A model generated the notes under the pieces. That model was not told where the DNA came from, searched no databases, and saw only the letters and a program-made list of their open reading frames with translations. Position numbers and translations under genes: made by a program. This document shows, in pieces, positions 35,469-47,744 of a stretch of 64,000 nt of DNA. The stretch comes from Omphiscola glabra (taxonomy: Eukaryota > Mollusca > Gastropoda > Lymnaeidae): positions 15,499,784 to 15,563,783 of the forward strand of contig OZ024808.1 of the NCBI GenBank assembly GCA_964017045.1. The letters are read 5' to 3'. The stretch's first letter is position 1, and each line of letters opens with the position of its first letter.

Positions 35469-36407
35469 ATGGAATTTCATCAACTTAACATTGTCCTAGT
35501 GGGCAAGACTGGACACGGGAAGAGTGCTACGGGAAACACTATTGTCGGTGCATCGAAATTTTCCGAGGCGTCCGGGTTTAGCTCATGCACCACACTGGAG
35601 GAATCGCAGCTGACCCGGTTTGAAAATATTGACATTCATGTTTTTGAAACACCTGGTTTTTATGACACGCGTTTCGTCGATGAACCGGAAGCCGCCGACA
35701 TAGAGGCGAAGCTGCAGCAGATACACTCGTTTCTCGCGAAGGTCTCAGAAACAGGCGGAGTCAGCGCTTTCTTTCTGGTGATAAATATCACGAACAGATT
35801 CACGTCAGAGGAGGTTAAGACCATCACGGTTTTGGAGAGAATCTACGGCGAGAGGGTGTTTAAAGATTTCGGGGTGCTGATCTTCACCCACAAGGATTCT
35901 TATACCGATGACTTTCTGGGTGAAAGAACCAGGGCTCTGGGTCAATTGATCTCAAAGTTTAACGGCAGGGTTCTTTTGATATCCAACAAGGGGAAGTTTT
36001 CTGGAGAGAGAATGAAATTCAGTAAGGAAATGATACGCATGGCGTTAAAACTAAAAAGACGAAGGGAAATATACACCACCGGAGATTATGACTTAAACCA
36101 ACTGAAACGTTCGCGTTTTATTTTAGAGTTAAACTTAGAGAGTGTTAAAAACCGTTTGGATGTTAACATTCGACATCTAGAGAGTGAAATTGATGTTGTG
36201 GAAACACTTGATACTGACAAAGCAATGTATCTATTGTTGGAAATAAAAAGACTTGAAAAGGAAATAATCCTCGAAGCAAAGGGGACGGAGCTCTTGGATG
36301 TGTTCAGAGATCGTGTTCATTATTTAAAGGTGAAGCTGATTGAGAGAGAGAGAGAGAGAGGAAGAAAGAGAGAGGACGAGAGAGAGAGAGAGAGAGAGAA
36401 GAGATAA
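35469..36407 (+). CDS. AIG1/GIMAP-type GTPase B
   Basis: A 312-aa protein from the ATG at 35469, just after a strong acceptor (ctgttcgcag, ending 35462). The longer upstream frame is intron and starts only with TTG. Motifs: GKTGHGKS (12-19), ETPG at G3 (60-63, where the family has DTPG), the AIG1 box GGVSAFFLVINITNRFTSEE (96-115), FTHKD (139-143) and LLISNKG (169-175). It aligns with GTPase A end to end without gaps through most of the G domain. From residue about 292 the sequence becomes alternating Arg/Glu, encoded by a (GA)n microsatellite that continues past the stop. The CaaX-like end of GTPase A is therefore absent. Membrane targeting may differ (inference). Confidence 0.9.
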   Translation: MEFHQLNIVLVGKTGHGKSATGNTIVGASKFSEASGFSSCTTLEESQLTRFENIDIHVFETPGFYDTRFVDEPEAADIEAKLQQIHSFLAKVSETGGVSAFFLVINITNRFTSEEVKTITVLERIYGERVFKDFGVLIFTHKDSYTDDFLGERTRALGQLISKFNGRVLLISNKGKFSGERMKFSKEMIRMALKLKRRREIYTTGDYDLNQLKRSRFILELNLESVKNRLDVNIRHLESEIDVVETLDTDKAMYLLLEIKRLEKEIILEAKGTELLDVFRDRVHYLKVKLIERERERGRKREDEREREREKR

Positions 36408-36416
36408 AGAGATAGC

Positions 36417-36461
<45 letters not shown>
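36342..36461. repeat. (GA)n / (GATA)n microsatellite crossing the GTPase B stop codon
   Basis: GA tracts at 36345-36398, a GATA stretch at 36409-36435 and GA again to 36461. The first part is translated as the Arg/Glu tail of GTPase B. Confidence 0.95.
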
Positions 36462-36465
<4 letters not shown>

Positions 36466-36604
36466 GAAAGGGAGATGCAATGTAGACATTAAATAGAATA
36501 TAAGAGTTAAAAATGAATAGTAAAGGAAAATAAATAAATAAATTTAAATAAATAAATTGGAGATGAAAGTATTGTAGTTTTATTAACTCTAATTACCAAA
36601 GTGG

Positions 36605-37102
36605 ATATAACTGGGTGGGCCGAGTGGTCTAAACCGAGTCAATCTCAAGTTCATGGTCTGGAGCTCAATCCCCACCAAAGCAAAAACCCCACCAGAACCC
36701 CGGGTGGATGGGACTCGTTAACCTTGGATGGCAACTCATCTAAGAGAAGGAAAATCGTGAATTCAAACTCGGAGATGGAGTCCCGTAGGTGGATAACATT
36801 GGAACCATGAAACATTCCGAGAACTCTTACGATGCCACTGGTGCCAAGCTGGAGAGAGGCGATTGCTGTGTAGGGAACAGCTTATAATCGTAAAAAGAAT
36901 AATCACAGGCCTTGTGCATTTTCGTGCTACCAAGTCTACACCCGCACTACATTGTGCTACACCCTCACTACATTGTGATACACCCTCACTACATTGTGCT
37001 ACACCCTCACTACATTGTGCTACACCCTCACTACATTGTGCTACACCCTCACTACATTGTGCTACACCCTCATTACATAGTGACGGACGGATGCCAGCAA
37101 AA
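36605..37102 (+). mobile_element. SINE with internal minisatellite
   Basis: Has a tRNA-like head (gggccgagtggtctaaac A-box and ggtctggagctcaatcc B-box), the family body and the gacggacggatgccagc end. Seven units of a 21-bp repeat (acaccctcactacattgtgct, 36945-37080) sit where other copies have a single ctacaccatcgtcacattgtg, so the array grew from SINE sequence. Confidence 0.85.
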
Positions 37103-37869
37103 ACAATTATTGTATTATTTGTGATATGGACAGAATAATTTGTTTTCTAGATTGTCAAATATTTTATCTAATTTTTACATTTTTACATTTTCAACTTAGA
37201 AGATAGTCTTTATGTTTTTTTTTATTTATTTACATCAATTGTCTTTGAAATGTCATTAAATTTTATTTATTTAAATGTTGAAACTGAACCAGGTGATTAA
37301 TTTAGACAAAATTTGCATTTTAAAATTGATATAAGATTTCTTTTTTAAACAAAGTTTCATCTGCATTATTATTATTGTCATATTGTTATAGATAACATTG
37401 GATTATTTGTAAAATCACATCTTATTTGTAGATACAATACCCTCCCAAAAAACAACATTTTAACATCAAGTTTTGTCCAACAATATCATGCCACTCAGAT
37501 GTGAACATTCTGCATGTGGTGAAATGTCTAAGCCAGTGCCGGATTGGCCTTTATAAGCCAAATAAGCTACAGTTTAAGGCCTCACAATCTGTTGGGGTCT
37601 TTTAAAAAAATCATCCAATCTTTTTCCATTTTCTTTTCTTTTTCTATTTATCGAATGTTAAAGCGACTAATGTTCAATTCGGCGTCATTACGAGGTCTGA
37701 ACGTGTGGAAGAACTTGATGAAAGAAACCAATCAATAGCGGATCGGTGAAATTCCAGATCGGATCCAGATTTAACTGAAGGAGTTAGTTTAAGCAGTCAC
37801 CGGATACATTGCAATCTAGATTTAATTTCCTCTTCAATGTCATCAAAATGTAGTGTAAACACTTAGAAC
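37103..37869. other. No gene seen
   Basis: AT-rich. 37533-37600 (ccagtgccggattggcct ... gcctcacaatctg) matches 18660-18745 inverted and is a MITE fragment. Confidence 0.45.
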
Positions 37870-38523
37870 CAGTGGCGCAGCTAGGGTTGGTGTCAGCTGT
37901 GTGGGAAACTCATGGTGTCACCCCCACTCCCTCGCGATGGATTTCTTTTTGTTAAAATAAGTCCACAGAATAACAATGGCAAGAACAAAAACAAATTAAT
38001 TGAAGGTCAGGAGCAGTGGCGTTGGTGTCACCTGGTGCGGAAAACTCATGGGCTGCCCCCCCCCCCCACAAGTAAGTGCACAGTATAACCATGTTTTTCA
38101 TTTTTACCTATTCCATTAATGTACTAAGAATCGCCAGACCACATCATATGTAGAATCAATGGAAAGCTTTTTTTTTAAATCAGAATTTAGATAAACATAG
38201 CTTCCTGTGACCTACGAAAGTTACAGAACACTTTAATCGGTGTTGAATCTTGGTCAAAACCGTGTTTTTCCGAGCTAATTATAGGGTCACCTCATTTCTG
38301 AACAACACTGATCTTTTAATAAAGCACACATTTGGATTGGTTACATGTGTGACAACTGTAAGTGTGATCGGTTAACCCTTTGTGAAATTCAGTTTGACCA
38401 AGCAGTGTGTGCTCTGTTAATATGTCATTTTTCAATTTGGTGTCACCCCCCCCTCCCTGAGATGGTGTCACTCGGTGCGTTCCGCACCCCCCCCCCCCCC
38501 GCACCTGCCTAGCTACGCCACTG
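37870..38523. mobile_element. TIR element of the CAGTGGCGTAGC family
   Basis: Begins cagtggcgcagctaggg and ends cctagctacgccactg. The interior repeats a gtgtcacccccc motif several times (37910, 38040, 38443, 38465) and has no intact coding frame. Related termini occur at 42398-42583, and single ends near 8413, 19425 and 45370. Confidence 0.7.
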
Positions 38524-38734
38524 CTTAGACCCATAGTTCTTGTCTCGTAGCTTTTATTTCGCGTTCTGTCACTTCGTCTCGTGCCTGAACATTTGATATT
38601 TAGTTCCATTCTACACAGCCTGATTGATAGAGCTGTAATTTTGTTTGGCTTCCCCTGTTATCTCTAGGTCTTGTCCGTTTTATTTCCCTATCATAGCACT
38701 GACGGCGGCTATATGGACTTCTAGCCTCCTTTGA

Positions 38735-39311
38735 CCCACTTATACCAAAACCAAACGTTTTAAAAACATGCACATTTTACTTGACATCACCAAATGATTC
38801 TCTATTTGGGTCGGATCTCAAATTCTCAACGTCATGAGTATCCCAAGTAATCAGTGTGGTAGCTAGGAGTTCTGTTTAAATAATATACATACCTGTTGGG
38901 AAGACATTTTTGTGCAGAGGGCCGCAAGGAAAAAAATAATTTTTTTTTTTTTTAAATGTCTGCACCTTGCGCGATAATGTCTAGTTTGTGTCACATACCA
39001 GGTCTCGGGTATCGGGTATTGCTGTCAAAAATCGAATCCGAGTTCAGTTCAAAAAGAAGCCGTTGAATTATGTTTAAATTTGTTAAGTGTTAAATCAAAT
39101 TTCGAAACGGTTACATTGTAATTACACAGGCCAACCAATTAAAACATGTTTCTTGATGCCTTGAGTTGTATGCGTGTTGTTAGTTACAGTATTATTTTGG
39201 GCGCTGAAAACCCCATCGGGTGTATTGTAAAAGTTCCACTTTTTAAAGTAATCGTTCAAGTTTAGTTCGCTCTATTCTATGTAAGGTATCTTTTTTTAAA
39301 TGAGTAAATCG

Positions 39312-39384
<73 letters not shown>

Positions 39385-40670
39385 GAAATGTTAAATTTCC
39401 AATATGATGTGTGTTTATAAAGACATTTATCTACTTTCTACGCAACAGCATATTAAGTTGAAAGGAGAAAATGGATTTTGTACTGCATTATTAACTAATC
39501 ATGTGCCAAATATTTAGATGTCAAATCATGATTTTATTAGGCTTCATAAATTTTAACTAACAAAGCTTCCAAACGTGATCTGTAAAAAAAAAAAAAAAAA
39601 AGATGCTTATAGATCTTAATTTAAACATGTAGTAAAGCTTTTGTGAGTTTATTTTTAAAGAATGTTTATATCTATATATCTATATCTATATCTATATCTG
39701 TATCTGTATCTGTATCTATATCTATATCTGTATCTGTATCTGTATCTATATCTATATCTATATCTGTATCTGTATCTGTATCTATATCTATATCTATATC
39801 TGTATCTGTATCTGTATCTATATCTATATCTGTATCTGTATCTGTATCTATATCTATATCTATATCTATATCTGTATCTGTATCTATATCTATATCTATA
39901 TCTATATCTATATGGATTGTTTAGTGGCAAGTTTGGAGATCCAGATAGTCATACGTGCTCGTATTGCTTTCAAAACTTGTCTCAGAAAATGATACGATGC
40001 AAAAGGAACTTCTTTTAGGTAGAATAATAATACACATTTAACAGTCGATCTTGTGGTATAAAATAAGCACACTTCCCTGCAGTATTTTTATTAGCATCAG
40101 AATTGAAGGAATCAGAATTGATGAAATCAGAATTGATGGAATCAGAATTGATGGAATCAGCGGGTCGAATATACAAAGAAACAAGTCTAACATACGAGAC
40201 ACAATATTTTGTATTCGCATATTTTACGAAAACATTAATATTGTTTCTGGAAGGTCTTGCGGGCCGCATTAAATGTCTCAAAGGGACCGCGCGTGGCCCA
40301 TATTTGGTAGGTTGCCCTGGTGTGACGTGTGTGATATGGAACGTAGCTAATTTTTAAATTTTACAAACACGACTCACTGCCCTGACCCTGTGTATATGCC
40401 ACAAGCCAAATGTTATCTCCTTTTCATTCAATATGCTCGTCTTGGCCCTCTCCCTCCCAGCCCCAGCCCCACAGCATACCAGGGATACACTGCAGATTAC
40501 CTTACGCTTGCTTACAACTATGACCCCAATCCAACAAATCCTTATGACATTCCAATGAACTTGAGAAACAAGGCTCTTGGAATTTGAAGTGTTTTCGATT
40601 AGCGACATTACTATAATTTGGTCAGGGATAGAACTAGTGTTGTACAACTTACAGCCAATTTAGGTCACCA
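38735..40670 (+). repeat. Segmental duplication, copy 2
   Basis: Colinear with 30470-32650 (anchors given there). It contains its own microsatellites, (TA)n at 39312-39381 and a 6-bp array at 39662-39915, and the hAT-like segment ending ggtaggttgccctg near 40322. It lies about 2.3 kb after GTPase B, as copy 1 lies downstream of GTPase A. Confidence 0.8.
39662..39915. repeat. 6-bp array (CTATAT / CTGTAT)n
   Basis: About 40 hexamers. Blocks of two to four ctatat alternate with blocks of two to three ctgtat in a semi-regular pattern. All overlapping frames are artefacts. Confidence 0.95.
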
Positions 40671-41084
40671 GCGGTTTCAACACGTGTTGAGAGCCGCCTT
40701 TTCAGAGCATATGTGAAAATAATGTTCATGCAAATGTTTTGTTTAGGCATCCACTTGACAGCAACCAATCTATTGTCATCCAAGAATGGCTGCGCCTGGT
40801 TTCGAATGTGAGCGTTCAGTTGGTGGATGAAAGAAGTTTTCCATTTTCCATGAAGACTGGGGTATGGTATGAACGGGACACCACAAGGGGCAATTGCAGC
40901 ATGGACAGTTGTTGCGTTTGCCTCGCGAAGCGTAAAAAGTTTTATGCGCAGAAGAGCACGGTGAGGCTGGTAACGACCTGTTTGATGAGGTGACAATCAT
41001 AAAGAGCGAGGATTCAATCAAGATATCCAATTAGAATTTGATATGTAGAATACTGCACTGGTAATGGAAACGTGATCACTTCAC

Positions 41085-41670
41085 TCCACTACTTCACTCA
41101 CTTCATTGGCTCCCAATACAGGCACGTTTGATTACAAGTACAAGCTGTCTGTTCTCTGTCACAACTTTTTCTCTGGTTCCTGCCCGGTCTATCTTGCAGA
41201 ACTTCTTACCGTCTATTCACCCCTTCGAAAGCTTCGTTCTTCCGCAGACACGCATATTCTTTCTGTTCCCAGAACACGCACTAAAACATATGGTGAACGA
41301 TATTTCTCTTTCTGTGCCCCAAAACAATGGAATTCTCTCCCATTACACATCCGCAATATAACGACCATCACAGCCTTCAAAACTGCCCTTAAGACCCTTC
41401 TCTTCAAACTGTACTATACCGACTCATTATCAATCCCCACTGACTGATAAACAACGCTCGATTCTGCTGGGTGCTGTCCTTGGCTGGACAGGAGTAGATA
41501 GTAAACAGGAGTAGATAGTACCTAGGTGGATGAGGTCAAGCTTTTCACCAATTGTTTTTAAATGGATACGTTTCTGTAATTGCTAATTTTTATGTGAAGC
41601 GCAGTGAGCATAGCCCTAGGCGTGGGTACTGCGCTATATAAAACAACCTTAATAATAATAATCAGTTCAT
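41085..41670 (+). mobile_element. 5'-truncated L2/CR1-like retrotransposon end (second family)
   Basis: The frame at 41106-41447 reads LAELLTVYSPLRKLRSS ... VPRTRTKTYGERYFSF ... APKQWNSLPLHIRNI ... FKTALKTLLF and stops. This is the conserved C-terminus of CR1/L2/Rex-type reverse transcriptase proteins. The 3' end carries gcgcagtgagcatagcc, a tatataaaac motif and a taataataat tail. The preceding residues are shifted out of frame near 41100. Confidence 0.85.
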
Positions 41671-42009
41671 GCTCGATCAACGTTGAAACATATGTTTGAA
41701 GCGTGAGAAAGCGTATTGCTTGCTCGGTCTCCAAAAATATTTGGAGGTTGACCTAGTCTTCAATGGCGGGACACACCTGATACTGGCAGGGCACATATAA
41801 GGACAAACATAAAAATGACAGAAAATACAAAACAATGTCAGGACATACATGACTATGTCAGGACATTCATAACTATATCAGGGCATACATAACTATATCA
41901 GGACAAACATAACTATGTCAGGACACTTTTAACAATGAAATATATGCATGAAATTGGAGGGAACCCGACACACTGCTAACACACACTATCTACGGTGTGC
42001 CACACACGA

Positions 42010-42315
42010 GATTGGTGGGACATACACATAACACTGCAGTGGAACACATATGATAATAGTGTGTGACATACGTAACACTGCAGTGGAACACATATGATAA
42101 TAGTGTGTGACATACGTAACATTGCAGTGGAACACATATGATAATAGTGTGTGACATACGTAACACTGCAGTGGAACACATATGATAATAGTGTGTGACA
42201 TACGTAACACTACAGTGGAACACATATGATAATAGTGTGTGACATACGTAACACTGCAGTGGAACACATATGATAATAGTGTGTGACATACGTAACACTG
42301 CAGTGGAACACGCGT
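42010..42315. repeat. 44-bp minisatellite
   Basis: About seven units containing cagtggaacacatatgataa and tagtgtgtgacatacgtaac. Shorter related repeats (aggacatacataactatgtc) precede it at 41830-41930. Confidence 0.9.
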
Positions 42316-42397
42316 GGGATCGGTGGGACATACACATAACACTGCGCAAAACGGATGTAAGGACGGTGGGTGGAACACACACATGACAGTGTTCGGA

Positions 42398-42583
42398 CCA
42401 GTGGCGTAGTGAGGGGGGCAAGGGGGGGCATCATGCCCCGGTCGCTACTCACAATGGTGCGCCAAATGGTATATTTTTACTATAATATTGTATGGTTTTT
42501 GAATGGGGGGGGCTAAAAATGTATTAGGGGGCGCTAAAAAGGTATTGTGCCCCGGGCGTGGGTTAAGCTGGCTACGCCACTGG
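42398..42583. mobile_element. MITE of the CAGTGGCGTAGC family, 186 bp
   Basis: Inverted termini ccagtggcgtag and ctacgccactgg with a G-rich interior and no coding capacity. Confidence 0.75.
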
Positions 42584-42745
42584 TACGGACGCCCATCACG
42601 TTGTTACAAACTGGAATATCGTCGGACAAATCGGATTATGTGTTTTCTCGTTCTGCCGACAGGCCTAAGCAGAAGTTTTAAACATTTAATAAATAATTAC
42701 AGAGGCTGCACTCGTTTTCTACAAGCACAAAGAAAATTTGAAGAA

Positions 42746-42946
42746 ACGCTGAGGTCGTGCAGACATGTCAATGGAGGAACCCTGAGGTCGTGCAGACATG
42801 TCAATGGAGGAACCCTGAGGTCGTGCAGACATGTCAATGGAGGAACCCTGAGGTCGTGCAGACATGTCAATGGAGGAACCCTGAGGTCATGCAGACATGT
42901 CAATGGAGGAACCCTGAGGTCGTGCAGACATGTCAATGGAGGAACG
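42746..42946. repeat. 33-bp minisatellite, six copies
   Basis: Six near-identical units of ctgaggtcgtgcagacatgt plus caatggaggaacc. One unit has gtcatgc for gtcgtgc. Open in every frame because 33 is a multiple of three. Confidence 0.92.
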
Positions 42947-43105
42947 TTTTAAGTGAGATCAAATTGAACCCAACATGCCTTAAAGTGAGACCAGATTCAA
43001 CCCAACATGCCAAAATGTCAACATATGATTTATTAACAAATTATTTTTTATTATACAATAGTTGAAATTCTTTAATTTCTAAACTTTTTGTGCTATATTT
43101 ATATA

Positions 43106-43116
43106 TATATAAACCG

Positions 43117-43182
<66 letters not shown>

Positions 43183-43982
43183 GCTTAGAAAAAACTCAGT
43201 TTTAAATAGACATAATCTGTATGATTTGCGTGGCACTGTGGTATGTCCCCTACTCTAAACATGTTGGTTCAGGTAATGTTACACGGAGTAGAGGACATGG
43301 CGGTAACCCTTGGACTAATCGGATTAAAGACTGATTATAGCCGGATTAACTGATAAATGCTATTTTACAGCCATATTATTGTTTCTCGCCGTTTGCATGT
43401 TGTTATTTATGTTTGGTGTTTTCTCAATTTGTTGGGTTGTAAACTTTTTAGGTTTTTTTCCTGTTAATTTTTTTTCCTGCGATTGTATAATTAACAATGA
43501 TTAACTTTGTTTTTTAAAAGGTGCAGGTCCCGGAATTCCGGAACCCTAGAAATTAAACTGTGTACTAGAACAGTCGCGTTATGTGAGGTTAGCGATCTTA
43601 ATTTCGGAGTGAAAACATGATATCAATATCATGACCATGTTTGTTTAATGTCATAAACTGAAGCTCACTTCTACTCTGACCGTTGCACCACACACCATGC
43701 GTGATTCACGTAGTTTATATTTGATAAATTTTGATAAGATAAATTTGTGTTGCACGCTTACTGGGGACCTGGGGTATCTTTCTAGGTCAAGGTCGCGGGA
43801 CGCTGCAAACTTTTGACATGGACCCATCATCACCCAGCTGTGCTGTGGTTACCATGGCTACTCTTGACATGAGACGATGGTGTACTCGCAGGGTTTTGAT
43901 TGTCTGCATGTACGTGTGTGTGTGTGTGGGGGGGAGAGGTCTTATGCTTACTTTATACGATTATATTATATAAGAATAGGTA
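43106..43982. other. (TA)n tract, then no gene seen
   Basis: (TA)n at 43119-43180. The rest is ordinary AT-rich DNA with no recognised feature up to the minisatellite at 44005. Confidence 0.4.
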
Positions 43983-44004
43983 TAAACACAGTGATTGGAA
44001 CAGG

Positions 44005-44200
44005 AAAATGTCACAGGAAAATGTCACAGGAAAAAAGTAAAAGGAAAAAAGTCACAGGAAAATTTCACAGGAAAATGTCACAGGAAAAAAGTAAAAGAAA
44101 AAAAGTCACAGGAAAATGTCACAGGAAAATGTCACAGGAAAAAAGTCACAGGAAAATATCACCGGAAAAAAAGTCAAAGGAAAAAAACTCAGAAAAATCT
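44005..44200. repeat. 13-bp minisatellite
   Basis: About 14 units of atgtcacaggaaa with gtaaaaggaaaaa variants. 44205-46435 holds no recognised gene; a cagtggtgtagctagggtta MITE terminus lies near 45371. Confidence 0.85.
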
Positions 44201-46439
44201 CACAAAAACTATTTAATTAACCGTAACTTTATTTGTAAGTCCACATAAATATTTATAATAAAATTCTCCACCAGCTGAAGACCAGATTTTGTCTTCTCAC
44301 CTAATCTCACATTTTTGTTCACTGTAACTAACCACATGGGTCGCCTACAAAGGCTACGTTCTCACCTCGGCGCCATCTTGCCCCAACCTATTGTTTACAA
44401 GGCGCCAGGCCCAACTGGTGCGATTGCGTGTAACAATAGGTCTAAGTCATGCAATGGGAATGTGGCAAAGTTTCATTTGGACCAAGCAGACAATGTTAGT
44501 CTTGATTCTTGATGTTTGAGACAGCCGCTGAAAATAACCATTCATTATTTTATGGTGGCATAACTGCTAAAGCTAGACACCATAAACCTTCGTGTAATGC
44601 AAGTAAAACTGGCAAAAGGCGAAGTACTTGTGACTAAGATCCTGTGTTGTTATTATGTCATTGGGAAAAGTGTGGTGGTGACAAATGAATTTTTATATCT
44701 TGCTGTCCTAATCCACATTGACCAAATTGAGGCCATTGATGCTTTGTCTGGATAGAGTTATCAGTCAACTCTAGTACTATAATGCAATGCCTTTGCTTTC
44801 TTTTGATTCCTTATTATGTGAGATGTGTCGCTGAGATCAGGCGCGAGAATCTAATGACAATCCTTTCGGTTGAGCGGTTAATCTCTAAGCAACCGCCTAC
44901 AACCATTTATTGTCCATGAGTTTGTATTGTAAGAGTCGTGTTGATTGGCTTCGTGCATAACAATGTAAATAATATCGAATAAAACATATAATTAAATGTG
45001 TGATTATAATATGTTTACATACTACAAATAAAACACACGCATGTATAACTGAGTAATAATAAATCATATTATTAAATGTGCGAATTATAATGTGTATATA
45101 TAATATAAATAAAACACATATCCAATCCCAAATGAGAATCAAAACACGATCCGAATAAGCTTCTGCTATTTTCTATTTTTCAGTAAGAAAAAACATAGAT
45201 ATGGACTTACAAATATAATTTCCTAAACACTTAAGACTTTATTTTATGAAACATATTTTGTGACTTTTTTCTGTGACTTTTTTTTTGGCAATGACTTTTT
45301 TTTTCATGTGAATTTTTTTCCTTCAATCGGTGAGTGACTGGGTGGTGGGTCAGATTAAAGAATGTTGTCCCAGTGGTGTAGCTAGGGTTAGTGCCGCACG
45401 GGGCAGAAGTTTGCCGCCTTCTTCCACGAAACCAAAAACTCGGCATTTAGCTGAACCAAATTAGCCCTCAATACTAAGTGAAATGACACCCGGGGCGGAT
45501 CGACCCATGCCCCCCTTTCCTATGTCAATATGTTATCCAAATTAAATTTTCCATGCATTGTATTTATTTTTAAATACTGTCCATCTAAAATGATACATCA
45601 TATGTTCCCAACGACCGAGAAACATTTTTATCCTGCTTATTCGAGAAAACGTGGATTAGAAGAACTTTTAACATATTTTTTAAAAACTCACTTGTCGAAA
45701 TTATATTGCCTGCCAAATTGAAATTTTCTATGGCATATGGGGATAGGGCATATCATATGGGGATATGGCATAATGGACGTTGGCTAAAATTGCATTTTTA
45801 AACAGATGAAATAGATGTGATGTCCCTTAGAACTAATAATATGGGGTGGAGGAGGGGACGAGGGAAGCAATGATGTAATGAGTTGTCTTTAATTTAAAGT
45901 TTAAAAAAAAACACTTCTTTTTTATTTCTGTGATAGCTTAATTGTTTATCCATTAGACAATTGTATCCTGTTCACGTCAGCAGTAAAAAAAAGACCTCAA
46001 CATTTTTGTCAAGATCTTTCTATTGTTTGGCCTTGATCTCGTTTCCCAGAACCTCCTATAGAGATGAAAGTCGGCTACACCAAGTCGAACTAATCGAAGT
46101 TATTCGCCCACACATCATGCAGCCAAAGACGTCACTGACCGTCCCCTAACCGTAATTAACACAGAAACTGAAGAACCATGTGTAACCATGTGTAGCCCAG
46201 ACCTCCCTTTGATTCTTTCAGGACATGCACACATAACGTGGGTGTGATTTTAGTACGTGCCATCTTCACCAAGTGATGTCTAAGATCTCAAAGGTTTGCG
46301 GGCGTTCCCTGTGACTGAATAGACGGGAAATTTTTTAGCTTTTTACAGCTGTTGACCGAATCCGAGGAGGCTGTCCTCGTCATTCATTCCATGTCTCTAG
46401 AGCAGTGGTTTCCAAACTTTATGTTAACGCACCCCCATG

Positions 46440-46545
46440 TTTGTTTGGAGGCGGAAAGGCATGGATCGATCTGAATGGAAGGATGTGGTGGAGCAGGCCA
46501 GGGCCCTACATGGGCTGTAGCGCCATTGATGATGATGATGACATG
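46440..46545 (+). mobile_element. Non-LTR retrotransposon end fragment
   Basis: gaatggaaggatgtggtgga through gccctacatgggctgtagcg and a gatgatgatgat tail match the minus-strand end at 22430-22560. The codon for the last Trp is a stop here. Confidence 0.75.
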
Positions 46546-46705
46546 TTTGTTTTTTGTAACATTTTAGCTACTTATTATTGACTTAATTATTTCACGGAAC
46601 CGCGTTCAGCTAGAAATATAGACAGAAGAAAAGAGGAAAGACTAACTCTTCTCATCACCTTTAAACTAGTACATCATCCCTTATGAAGACCCACATCAGT
46701 AAAGT

Positions 46706-47088
46706 CCATCACCGACTAACACAGCAAATTGTTGACATCAAAGTCCAATGTTTCTTGTAAATTGTTCTCTTAAGGCCATCACCGACTAACACAGCAAATT
46801 GTTGACATCAAAGTCCAAAGTTTCTTGTAAATTGTTCTATTAAGGCCATCACCGACTAACACAGCAAATTGTTGACATCAAAGTCCAATGTTTCTTGTAA
46901 ATTGTTCTCTTAAGGCCATCACCGACTAACACAGCAAATTGTTGACATCAAAGTCTAATGTTTCTTGTAAATTGTTCTCTTAAGGCCATCACCGACTAAC
47001 ACAGCAAATTGTTGACATCAAAGTCCAATGTTTCTTGTAAATTGTTCTATTAAGGCCATCACCGACTAACACAGCAAATTGTTGACAT
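46706..47088. repeat. 70-bp minisatellite
   Basis: 5.4 units at exactly 70-bp spacing, containing ccatcaccgactaacacagc and tttcttgtaaattgttct, nearly identical to one another. Confidence 0.92.
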
Positions 47089-47506
47089 TAAATACTGGAC
47101 ACTGAACCTTCATTTGACCCACTTGCATGAAGTACTTTGAACTCTAATCACATACCTAGTCGCAGTGGGTCTCAAACTAGCTTTTAACATACTGCTTACG
47201 GCTCACCTGTTAAATATTCTTCTAGAAACATGCAGGGGCTTTTTTTAGAAAATAATTCAGGTCCATTAAATTAAATACGTCATTTGCCGTGACCTTTTAA
47301 CAACCTTATGACATCGACAATTATCCTTTAAAAAAATTATTAAAAAAAAAAGGAGAGACCTCTCTTCATTGTACGCCAATAGTTAACATTTATTTAATGA
47401 GGAATTCGGATATCAGCTAAAGTACAATAGAAATGTTCTATATTAAGTTATAGTATCGACAGCTGTTAAGTAGAAACTGTCAGTCTATTGGCAGGAAACT
47501 TTCTTT

Positions 47507-47742
47507 GCAAGTCAACAGTTGTCATTAAAACGAAGTACTCAACAGTTGTCATTAAAACGAAGTACTCAACAGTTGTCATTAAAACAAAGTACTCGACAGT
47601 TGTCATTAAAACAAAGTACTCAACAGTTGTCATTAAAACGAAGTACTCAACAGTTGTCATTAAAATGAAGTACTCAAAAGTTGTCATTAAAACAAAGTAC
47701 TCGACAGTTGTCATTAAAACAAAGTACTCGACAGTTGTCATA
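47507..47742. repeat. 27-bp minisatellite
   Basis: About nine units of tcaacagttgtcattaaaac plus gaagtac. A multiple of three, so both strands have periodic false frames. Confidence 0.92.
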
Positions 47743-47744
47743 AA

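Noticed and set aside
39643..40018. SISISV, YLYLYL and YRYRYR frames
   Set aside because: Translation of a hexanucleotide microsatellite.
40649..40996. 115-aa minus and 84-aa plus frames
   Set aside because: They overlap each other, have no recognisable domain and no splice support.
41976..42952. Frames of 67-149 aa over the 44-bp and 33-bp arrays
   Set aside because: Repeat translation; no homology recognised and flanks are a MITE.
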